Positions 11,819 through 20,880 of a stretch of DNA of 64,000 bases are shown here, one piece after another. How positions within the stretch are numbered: position 1 is the first letter of the stretch; every line of letters begins with the position of its first letter. The position numbers and the translations under genes are program-made. Location of the stretch: contig NW_003201384.1 of the NCBI RefSeq assembly GCF_000006405.1, positions 156,332 to 220,331 on the forward strand, given 5' to 3'. This stretch comes from Perkinsus marinus ATCC 50983. Lineage: Eukaryota > Perkinsozoa > Perkinsida > Perkinsidae. The notes under the pieces were generated by a model. The model was given only the letters and a program-made list of their open reading frames with translations, did no database searches and had not been told where the DNA came from.

Positions 11819-14800
11819 TTATATAATTTCAAAATAAAATTCGGCACTAAAAAGTATTTTCCAATAAAATATAAATAATAATAATAACATCATCGAATAT
11901 TTCATAATAAATTCTCGGAATTTACGATTCTGGATTTCACATAACTAGACGCAACAACAGAGATATTCCAACACTACGTCTCCACCCTCAGCCGTTACTA
12001 CCATCGCCGAGAATGCAAACATCCAACTAGTCACACCCAGCCCCGAAGCCACCACTGGTAGTACAGCTAACCCTACCATATACGGCCAACCTGATGAACA
12101 GATGAAAAATAACAAAAGTAAATATATAAATTCCCCAATTTCGTAAAGAGCTCCGTCGGGAATCGACCAGATTAGGAGAGAGAACACTCTCATTAGCAAA
12201 GAACGACGAGCTCAATCCCACTTGGCAAAAAATGGTAATGTTAATTTCTCTTTCACCACTACAAACAAATTCAAACATATCGCTTTAGTATGCAATGAGT
12301 TGATAACATTACATGATCAATTTTCAGTGTAGGAATGTATGTTTAGTTTCCTCAACTGAGCTTCTGATCAATTTGGGAAGAAGTATACAAAAATTTCCTC
12401 AAAATTTCCATATTCCTAGCAACACATGTAGTTGACCATGCGCATATATTCCCACACTGTCCAATTTCCAGAATTTTCCCGAGAAAAAAAATAACATTTC
12501 TACTACGCATTTTCCCCTCGTTACACATAGCTGCTGTTTTACGACCAGTATCATCATCCAGTGGGAACATCTTGTACCCCGCAGCTGAGTAGTCGGATCT
12601 ATATAACCACGCTAACGCGTAGAAGTGAGGGAATTGCCATAACGTTTGTAACTAAACGTGAAAACGAAAAAATCAACTACTTCAACTCTCCAATGTGGCA
12701 CGGGCGCCGCATGTGAGGGCTTGTCCTTATTTAGGAGATCTCCTGTGATAGTACACAAAGCTGATGCTATTGAGCTATCCCTCTAGCACTCCATACTACT
12801 AAGCTCATGGTACAAGTTTGTATTTCCACTTAACCTTTATATCGTTGAGTTCTAGAGGTCATGATTCCGGTGCTACAGCTGACGCGCATGGAAACCACGA
12901 AAATCAACTTTAGTCTACCCAATTCGAGATGATGTGACGCTTTTGTGTTTCCAGGTCTCCTCTGCAGCGAATCTTCTATTTTCGCAATAGAAAAATTCAT
13001 CTCGCGAAACCTATTGTTATGTTAAAAGTAATAAAAAATGTTTCTTGCAATTTTTTCTCTATAATTATCATAATCTCGTAAAAAGTTATAACTCCACCTA
13101 ACTATCATCTCACTATTATATTCTTCCAACAAACCATCACTACCGTCAACAGCAACAGCAGTAGCAGAGCAATATTCCCTATTACCATGAATAGCATCCA
13201 CGGTGCGAAGTCAGCAAATAGCGGTACGCCAGCCACCGAGAATCCAATCAGGACTGGCAAAGACCCCGCTATAGAGCCTAAGAAAATCCTACCATTTATA
13301 CCACTCCTTCTCCATTTCCTACCAATATGCGTATTATATGGCGACTTAGTTTTCATGGGAGTATATACCATCGTATAAAGCGCCGCTGTCGACAATGCCA
13401 CTATCACCGGGACCGCGCCTAAAACAAGTGTTGGAAATTATGCATCGTAAAATCCTCGGAAATTATATATTACTACTACAGCGCCAACTAGCGCGAAAGT
13501 TCGGCAAATTTTCGCCGATTTTCTACAGAAGACCAACAACTACTACTATGCTCCCCTGTTCGCAGTTGCTAATTTATAATTTTTTTATGCCAATAAATGA
13601 TCACCAGTTCATACCGTAAATTTCTAAGCGAGCGAAGCATATACCTTCACTTCATTTTCTATGTGTTAGTTCGTTCAGACTATTCCTCTACTACTACACC
13701 AGTTGAGCTCTCGAGACACATACAATTCGGAAAAGCGTAATTCATCTAACTTGCTGAAAAATATAAACTCGCCTTAGCCCACCCTATATAGCCCCTGTAA
13801 ACGCCATGACTTTGAACCAGCAAAAAATTCTCGAAAAATGCCCTCGCCAGGGATCGAACCCGCGACCATTACAAACTTCGACCCATTCACTCGATGATTG
13901 AGCAAATGAATCACTTCAATGAATACTAACATACGTTTATTATTTCAATGATAATATAACAAAAAGCTCACCTATATTCAAGTTTCACAACAACCCGTTT
14001 TACGTGAAGTAGCGTAAAACTCGGTGAAAAACGCGATATTCGCGGCGATATGAAGTGACCGTGCAATATATTTTTCATATCACTAGGGTGAGACTTCATT
14101 GGAGTTTCACCCGTTTTACGTGAAGTGGCGTCAAACTCCGTGAAAAACGCGTTATTCGCGCCCTGCAATAGTTGTGAAATGTGTTTCGCTAGTGTTTTTC
14201 ATATCACTAGGGTGAGACTTCATATTCATTTCAATTTCTCAATGATCAAAATTCCAACACCACCTCTTCCTACTCCTACCGCCAACACTATAGAGTATTC
14301 CGTTCCCAACACCACATGTAAGAGCGGCGAATACACCGGCCTCAAACGTCGTTATCCGACCAGTTGGTAGTGGACGAGACTTAGTTCCTGACGATCACAA
14401 CAATAACATAGGAGGTAAGAAAATATATATCACGACTACTGCATATCACCGCAAATGTTGTTTTTTTTTCACCACTCCACATAAAACGGGTTATGAAATT
14501 CCAATAAAAATAAAGTTATAAAATACAGAACTCATTATTTCATACAACTATCATAACAATTTGCTGAGTAACCGAGATGAAAATACAGGAGGAAAAATTT
14601 CAAAAAAATAAAAGTTTCCGGAAAGAATTTTCAAAATTCCAGAATCTGCTACAAATCCCACTGCGTAGAACACTTAAACTCCAATATATAAATCTATGAT
14701 GATAAAAATCACTTACAAAAAAATCACTATCGTATGAAGTGAATAGAATCGCTAAATGTATAAATCTATGATAATAAAAATCACTTACAAAAACTCTCTT

Positions 14801-17344
14801 ACGAAGTGAATAGAATCGCTAAATGTATAAATCCATGATAATAAAAATCACTTACAAAAACTCTCGTACGAAGTTACTAAAGTCGCTAAATGTATAAATC
14901 TATGATGGTAAAAATCACTTAGAAAAACTCTCTTACGAATTAACTAAAGTCGCTAAATGTATAACCCTATGATAATAAAAATCCCTTCCAAAAACCATCA
15001 CATGAAGTAAGTAGAGCATCTGATATTGTCGCCATCATCATATTTCGAATCCAACCCCAATGCTCCTACGCGTCATATTTCCATCTCTTTCCTTCTCCAT
15101 TATTTGATTAACCGCTTGAGACGACGCCGCGCACAGCAGAGTGCCCATGAACACTCCTGTTGAGTTCAATACTACACTCCCAATAGCACCAGTAAGGAGA
15201 CCACATGATACCAAATATCCTGGCAATGCTGATAACGCTGCATACACTGACAGCCCCCCTTTAGATAGTTTCTGAGGAGAAAAAAATATTTTCCTTTTTG
15301 AGCGGAAAAAATTACGAAAAAAATATGAAAATTTTCACACTTTCATATCGAATAGTGCAGTTTAACAGCAACCCGTTTTACGTGAAGCGGCGTAAAACTC
15401 GGTGAAAACGCGACATTCGCGGTGATATGCAGTAGTCGTGAAATGTGTTTTTCATATTACTAGGGTGGTGAAACTCCATCACATATTAATAATGATGAAG
15501 TTTCACCCGTTTTACACGAAATTCACTGCTCACATGCGTTTTTCGCCAAGTGAAATTTCATATCACTAGGGTGAAACTCCAACGGCGTTTCACCCGCGAT
15601 ATGGAAAACACTAGCGAAAATATATTTCACGACCATTGCGTAGCGCTATTATCACGTTTTTCACCGAGTTTTACACCACTTTACGTAAAACGGGTTGTGA
15701 AACTCCAATATACTATACATGTAAATTTCTTTCTACTGCATATACCAAGACTCTGCCTTTCATTTCGCGTAGCTGCCGAGTTCGCAAACGTACTCCTATA
15801 CTGTTGAAGAGCAGCAGCAGCAACAGCAGCAGCAGAGTGCTGTTGTTGCTGCTGTATAAAATAATATTATCATCCTTACTATAAATACCATTTACTGGTC
15901 TCGAGAAATTCAAGACGGCCAAATGAGTTGTTGATTATTGATTCTGACGCCTGCCCCAAAAATTTCTTTCATATGAGGATCCGACGACGGCGACGAGCAG
16001 CAGCAACAAAACCCTCCTAATTTCTTTTACGACGACGTGACCGACGAGGTGGTTGAGAATTCTCCTCACCCAGTAGTCTCTGGCAACCGCTCTCAATTTC
16101 ATTTTACTACGACCACCACCAACGACGACCTCGTTTCTGGCGTCCAAAGATACTAAACGTGCCACCTGGACAAGATACAAATGAGGTCCAAAACATGCTC
16201 AAAAAATTGTCAGGAAATTCTTATTGCTTTCTATACACTTCTACCCGAATTCCTGTGTAAGCTTCCAGACTCAGCTGAGGAAAGGAGAAAAATTCTTTAA
16301 CAACTTACTTTCAAATTCACAAGTGGTGATTTGATATCTGTAGGAGCACCAGTAGAAGTCGATGTACGAGTTGTAATAATACATATACTATTCCTCATTT
16401 CTACACCGGCGAAAACCTAAAAAATATAATATTGGAGTTTACCAACAACCCGTTTTACGTGAAGTGACGTAAAACTCGGTGTAAAACGCGATATTCGCGG
16501 TGATATGCAGTAGTAATCGTGAAATATATTTCTCACTAGTGTTTTTCATATCACTAGGGTGAAATTCCAATGACCTCCTAATGTGATGAATAATAATAAT
16601 AATCATTTTTTGCGCTTCGCTCCGCCGACACAATTATGTGATAATGATGGAAACAATACTATGTGACGGACAGCCTAGTTATTTTACTAACTTTGATCGG
16701 TAATTTTTATAAATGATTCTTATCTTCATATGCTAATATATTCCAGTTTCACCCTAGTGATGGTGAAAAACACATTTCACTTTGCGAAAAACGCGCGAAA
16801 CTCCATTATTTCTCTCCCAGTACATTTACGTATTATTTTAGTCTTCATAAATTGTATATATTTTTCTTATCTTCATTGCAGTTTCACCCTAGTGATATGA
16901 ATAAAACACTAGTAAAAAAATCATTTCACAACTACTGCGTGAATATCGCGTTTTTTCACCAAGTATTACGCCACTTCGCGTAACACGGGTTGTTGTGAAA
17001 CTCCATAGAATTATATATTGTTCTTATTTTCATAGATTTATATTTATAGAATTTATATATTGGAGTTTCACCCTAGTGATATGAAAAACACTAGTGAAAA
17101 ACACATTTCACGACTACTGCATAGTGTGAATATCGCGTTTTTCACCGAGTTTTACGCCACTTCACGTGAAACGGGTTGTTGTGAAACTCCATTATATTTG
17201 CATATTAATCTTCCTACAAGATGATTCCACTCTTGTTATCAACTCCTAAAGCCCAAGGCCACTTACCTTAGCTGAGTTTATGATTTTGCTAGTCACCGAA
17301 ACGGGGAATCGTCTTGACGACGATGACGAACTAATGAGCAACAT
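11819..17344 (-). CDS. COX10: Protoheme IX farnesyltransferase (heme O synthase), mitochondrial
   Basis: COX10 farnesylates heme B to heme O in the inner mitochondrial membrane, the first step of heme A synthesis for cytochrome oxidase. Ten exons join in phase: 17344-17267, 16416-16309, 16165-16070, 15271-15070, 14387-14280, 13418-13323, 13277-13186, 12651-12507, 12210-12002 and 11944-11819. They give 420 codons (419 aa), the usual family size. The start MLLISSSSSSRRFPVSV is Ser/Arg-rich like a mitochondrial leader. The UbiA active-site motif is intact: NQIMEKERDGNMTRTKSRPL spans the exon 4/5 junction and contains NxxxExxxD. YTPMKTKS, WQFPHFYALAWLYRSDYS and a hydrophobic C-terminal helix follow. 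Exon 9's acceptor is the least certain. The introns carry family A and B elements and a 67-bp tandem repeat. Confidence 0.92.
12344..12462 (+). mobile_element. Family B element, partial (COX10 intron 8)
   Basis: Family B copies are about 170-190 bp and run from a left end like CAGTGTTGGAGGAATATATG through TTCGCTTTCCTCAGCTGAGC to a right end CATATTTTCCCACACTG. The ends form imperfect terminal inverted repeats (CAGTGTKGGARRAATAT). There is no coding capacity, so it looks like a MITE. The TIR resembles Tc1/mariner ends, but TA target duplications are not consistent. This copy lacks its left end. Confidence 0.6.
13168..13640. other. COX10 exons 6-7 and intron 5 start
   Basis: Exons 6 and 7 are separated by a 45-nt intron (13322-13278), typical of introns in this window that carry no element. 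Intron 5 upstream (13419-14279) is expanded to 861 nt by two family A copies. Confidence 0.6.
13841..13900 (-). repeat. tRNA-like B-box segment in COX10 intron 5
   Basis: On the minus strand the sequence reads TCGCGGGTTCGATCCCTGG, a perfect T-arm/B-box core, followed by CGAGGGCATTTTT. No matching A box or acceptor pairing is evident. Confidence 0.4.
13980..14099 (+). mobile_element. Family A element (COX10 intron 5)
   Basis: Family A copies are about 125-135 bp, bounded by TGGAGTTTCAC and its complement GTGAAACTCCA. Inside are ACCCGTTTTACGTGAAGTGG, AACGCGATATTCGCGG and TTTTTCATATCACTAGGG. The whole element is rich in inverted sub-repeats and has no coding capacity, so it is MITE-like. This copy abuts a second in direct orientation. 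Confidence 0.8.
14100..14223 (+). mobile_element. Family A element, second of a direct pair
   Basis: It begins TGGAGTTTCACCCG directly at the end of the previous copy and ends CACTAGGGTGAGACTTCAT. The central ATATTCGCGG block is altered to TTATTCGCGCC. Confidence 0.8.
14680..15010. repeat. 67-bp tandem repeat, about five units, in COX10 intron 4
   Basis: Units repeat with a 66-67 bp period and a core of CTAAATGTATAAATCTATGA, then TAATAAAAATCACTTACAAA, then ACTCT(C/T)(G/T)TACGAAG. Sequence drift between units is small, which suggests recent expansion. The array sits wholly inside the intron between the two halves of the active-site motif. Confidence 0.85.
15356..15478 (+). mobile_element. Family A element (COX10 intron 3)
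   Basis: It runs from TGCAGTTTAACAGCAACCCG to GGTGGTGAAACTCCA. The left end has one TIR mismatch; the core is otherwise intact. Confidence 0.75.
15496..15707. mobile_element. Two family A-related elements, inverted relative to each other
   Basis: 15496-15581 is a shortened copy whose centre is replaced by CACTGCTCACATGCGTTTTT. 15585-15707 is a full-length copy in the opposite orientation ending GTTGTGAAACTCCA. Both lie in COX10 intron 3. Confidence 0.75.
16208..16288 (-). mobile_element. Family B fragment (COX10 intron 2)
   Basis: Only the left third survives, reversed: a stretch around ATTCTTATTGCTTTCTATAC, then CTTCTACCCGAATTCC and CAGACTCAGCTGAGGAAAG. Confidence 0.55.
16433..16569 (+). 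mobile_element. Family A element (COX10 intron 1)
   Basis: It is bounded by TGGAGTTTACCAACAACCCG and AGGGTGAAATTCCA, with AT on both sides as a possible 2-bp target duplication. Confidence 0.75.
16744..16805 (-). mobile_element. Short family A derivative (COX10 intron 1)
   Basis: Only the ends and a little of the core remain (AGTTTCACCCTAGTGATGG to CGCGCGAAACTCCA), about 62 bp, as expected of an internally deleted MITE. Confidence 0.6.
16877..17005 (-). mobile_element. Family A element (COX10 intron 1)
   Basis: A reversed copy, from TGCAGTTTCACCCTAGTGAT to GGTTGTTGTGAAACTCCA. Confidence 0.75.
17061..17191 (-). mobile_element. Family A element, most intact copy (COX10 intron 1)
   Basis: It is 131 bp with perfect 11-bp terminal repeats TGGAGTTTCAC and GTGAAACTCCA and an intact core. 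It is a good reference copy for the family. Confidence 0.85.
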
Positions 17345-17570
17345 ACAGCTCTAGAAGGGATGTGAAAAATATGTTAAAAAAAATACAATGGTAAAATCTG
17401 AAAAAATACACAAATTTTCTGGGAAAATTTCCGTTGAAATGAGCCATGTTTTGTTGCTAAGGCACGTAAAGAACAAAATAATTAAATTTGGGAATATTCA
17501 ATATATATGCAATATAGAAATATTTATTATCGAAATTAAAATTATCATTCCACATAACCCTACTTGATAA

Positions 17571-17684
17571 TGGAGTTTCACCACCCTAGTGATATGAAAA
17601 ACATATTTCACGACTACTGCATATCACCGCGAATATCGCGTTTTTTACGCCATTTCACGTAAAACGGGTTGTTGTTAAACTCCA
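17571..17684 (-). mobile_element. Family A element just upstream of COX10
   Basis: TGGAGTTTCACCACCCTAGT to GTTGTTAAACTCCA, 227 bp before the COX10 start codon. It is one of the few copies not inside a recognised intron and could lie in the promoter or a 5' UTR intron. Confidence 0.75.
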
Positions 17685-18097
17685 CTATACCAACCAGTGA
17701 TGGAAAATTGCGTTCCCCAGCATTTGATAACAGTAGGGGATATGTTCCTAATCTGACAACGCTTACATAGAAATAATAATTTAAAATTGCTTTCTGTGTA
17801 TGCGTGTAAAATTCCAAATGTGTCCTCTCCTGGTCATTCCATCCTATCAACATCATTAACACACGATCTGACCAAGATCCTTACAAACTACGTATACACC
17901 CCGTACGTGCTCAGTTTATTTAGCGCTCGCCCTTATAATCGATTTATTGCAATGCTTATGTTGCTTGTCCATATTGGGAAACGTATGATGTAGCATTGCA
18001 GACACGTGTCTAATTCCTGTATATGTGGAATGGTAGTATAGACAGTGTGGTCATATAATTACACGTTTGTTCACGGAAATTTGGTATTAATAAATTA

Positions 18098-20880
18098 ATG
18101 GGCGGACCTCGTGGAGGCAACATCAAGCATCGACGTAATAATAACAAGACCAACAATACCACACCCTTCCGAACTACTTCACTTCAGCTCGGGGTGGTAC
18201 TGCTCACGGTCGAGGACGAGGACCTCTCAGAGGCTCAATACACGGCAAGGGCCATCGTGGGCCCGTCAAAGAAGAAGACCGTAATAATCTTCGTGTCACC
18301 ACAGAGTGTCACCACCCCCGGTTCCAGGGCCACCCCCGTTATGTGAAGAGGATGTCCGTATTATGGCATGTCGAGCGTTCATGACGGGAGACTGCCCACG
18401 CGGCGCCGATTGCAGGTACCTCATCCGTGGAGGTCCTCCTGGGCACGAAAAATATCTTTAGGTTCCTTCACTATGTGAAGAGATTACACGAAGTCGTTGA
18501 TGCCCATTCTGATGGGAAATCGATCAATGATGTTATCCTCATTGGAGATACTCTTTTCACTGGTAGTATCTCAGCTTCCCCTTGGTAAGATACAAAACAG
18601 GTCCACAGGTGGCTCCGATGGTAAATTGCGAACATGGAAAGCAGTTCCTACACCAGCCGGTAAGTAAGACTGATTTCCCTATACAGTGTTGGAGTAGGAA
18701 AATATATGTTCGCCTTCCTCAGCTGAGCTCAGAAGAGTTTTTAAAGCTAACCATAGAGGTTTATATACGAATTCAGGTAGAAGAATTTTACCCGAATTTT
18801 ATTCTACTTTCACTAACAATATACAAAAGTTTCCCGAAATTTCCACGAAATTCCCAATGAGTAATATTACGAGACCGAATCGGACGACTGACAATCTCAT
18901 TGGAACAACATGGATATTTTCAATGAAGTTTTCGAAAATTATACTAATGCATATTCCCCCTTTATTCAGGTCATATCGAATTGACCCCGGACCTTATCGT
19001 CGACACAGACGGTCAGCCCGTGATGTCCGTCTACTTCGAACCCGCCCGTGACGAGACCGGTGGTGGAGTTATGTTCTGTGGCCTCCAAGACGGTCGAGTT
19101 AGAGTGTAATTTCCTCGTGGTGTGGTATTAGAGATAGCGTTATCAACTCAGATTTGACAAAACGACCGGTGCACAATTTGATCTGGTCGGCCATGGTAAA
19201 GCTGTACACAGTTTAGGGGTTCTGCAAGGGGTAGTAGTACTGTGTGACTAACCCTAGTAGACTGCTACTATGTATAGATACTGGTAACTTCGTCGTGGGA
19301 TGGTACGGTACGGTTGTGGACACCCAAAGAAGGGACTTATCAGAATACTCATACGATAGAGATCGGATATCCAGTTAAATGCATGACGGTAATACCGACG
19401 ACGATAATGGAAGTGGCTTCAGCCAGTGTGGGAAAATGGGCACATGATCAACTACGTGTGTTGGTGATAATATAGAAACTCTGATGAAATCTAGGGAAAT
19501 TCTTGGTGGGGGGGGAGCGGCGATTATTATAGTAACGGTGTTACTGTGGACTGCTCGAGCGAAGCGGGGCTATGTATTGCATTTTGTGCGTACGAACTAT
19601 TTCTTTACACTAGAAAAACACCGCGAAAGAATCAGTCGTATGTTGAAAAATATGTTACATTGCCATACTGTACCAAGAAAGCATTTTTGTATAAAAAGTA
19701 CCGAGTCTGGGATTTGAACCGGGGGTCCATCAACTTTCAGAAGCAACTTCGCTTAACACGCGGCATGTAATGATCCTACAGCGAAGAATATCATCAATGA
19801 TATATAAATGATGATGTTGTTGTTATCTCCTTCAGATAGCAGAGCAAACTATGTGGATTGGCGGTGTGTGTGGTATTACTGGTATTAGTATAATGGACCT
19901 CACCATACAGGGGAGGATCGACACTCAAAGTCCAGTTATGAATATGTTAATGTAGTAGAGGGCGTATCTTAGGTTACTCTTGGTAAGATACGGAATAGGT
20001 CCATTTCTTAGATACGAGAATCATGTAGTGGCCATAACATTGGACGGAAAACTGTTCGTGTTCGATCCAAAGTAGTAGTAGCATTAGTAACAATTTCATG
20101 GCGCGCGACATTTTTCTCTCAGTGGTAATGAAACTGCCAGCATGGACTGTGCATTACACTACAATAACAATGGTGAGAAATTACGAAAGCCTTGCTGTAA
20201 TTCCTGTCTTGATGGAGTCGTGATAAACGGCCAAGCGGCGTGTAAGTCTATATGGGGAATTTTTCCAGGGGTGGGGTTTACAGTGGAGTTTCACCCGTTT
20301 TACGTGAAGTGGCGTAAAACTCGGTGAAAAACGCGATATTCGCGGCCTTTTTTCGCTAGTGTTTTTCATATCACTAGGGCATGTGAAATTATCAATATTT
20401 TTGATAAGTGTTGGAGGAATATATGTTCGTTTTCCTCAGCTGAGTTGAGACGTTTCCTCATTAATTATAGAAGTTTATATACGAATTCGGGTAGGAAACC
20501 GGTAAGAAATTCCCGGTAAGAATTTCCATATTGTCACCAACACATGTGGTTGACCAATGTGCAAATTTTCCAACACTGCTATTGGAATTTTCGAGATTGG
20601 TAAATGAGTGTCAATATTGGAAATTTTTTCCTCAGTACTGGTCGGGCAAATGAACGGTAGTGTACGAGCGTATAGTCTGCCCACTTTGAATCCACTGGTG
20701 TGGTGGACGACAGCTATGCAGAGAAGGAATGCAGATGTCCGTATTGTGAAGTCAATCGGTGAGATCGCGGGTTCGATCCCGGCATGTTGCACTTTTCCCG
20801 TTGTAGTTAACACGAATCTCTTCGTAACAGGGTGTGCCGATGGCAGCTTGTCGTTATGGCAATGGCAGAATATAAGCTGA
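18098..20880 (+). CDS. CCCH zinc-finger and WD40-repeat protein
   Basis: A multi-exon gene with a CCCH zinc finger followed by WD40 blades, the architecture of plant ZFWD-type proteins. The finger spans a splice: exon ending 18415 plus exon 18462-18562 give CRAFMTGDCPRGADCRFLH, a C-x7-C-x5-C-x3-H. In-phase exons follow at 18609-18659 (FTGGSDGKLRTWKA across the junction), 18970-19105, 19152-19230 and 19278-19388 (SSWDGTVRLWTPKEGTYQ). Later exons are likely near 19850, 20000-20060 (HVVAITLDGKLFVFDPK), 20145-20250 and 20635-20758. The last exon ends FVTGCADGSLSLWQWQNIS. An RG-rich segment precedes the finger, but the exact start (18098 assumed) and the first intron are unsettled. The long introns hold family A and B elements. 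The role is probably RNA binding plus scaffolding, by family. Confidence 0.8.
18683..18856 (+). mobile_element. Family B element (CCCH-WD40 gene intron)
   Basis: It begins CAGTGTTGGAGTAGGAAAAT directly after TA and contains CTTCCTCAGCTGAGCTCAGA. The right TIR is lost. Confidence 0.7.
19424..19506 (-). mobile_element. Family B fragment (CCCH-WD40 gene intron)
   Basis: The right-hand half in reverse: CAGTGTGGGAAAATGGGCAC, then GATCAACTACGTGTGTTGGT, ending near GGGAAATTCTTGG. Confidence 0.6.
20284..20390 (+). mobile_element. Family A element (CCCH-WD40 gene intron)
   Basis: TGGAGTTTCACCCGTTTTAC to a degraded right end GCATGTGAAATT. It directly follows the sequence TTTACAG, which reads like the end of a short ancestral intron. 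Confidence 0.75.
20406..20577 (+). mobile_element. Family B element (same intron as the preceding A copy)
   Basis: GTGTTGGAGGAATATATG to CAAATTTTCCAACACTG. Both terminal repeats are present and the length is about 172 bp, so it is a good reference copy. Confidence 0.75.

Noticed and set aside
14680-15010. A CRISPR-like array
   Set aside because: Units are contiguous with no unique spacers, and the array is intronic in a eukaryotic gene, so it is a minisatellite.
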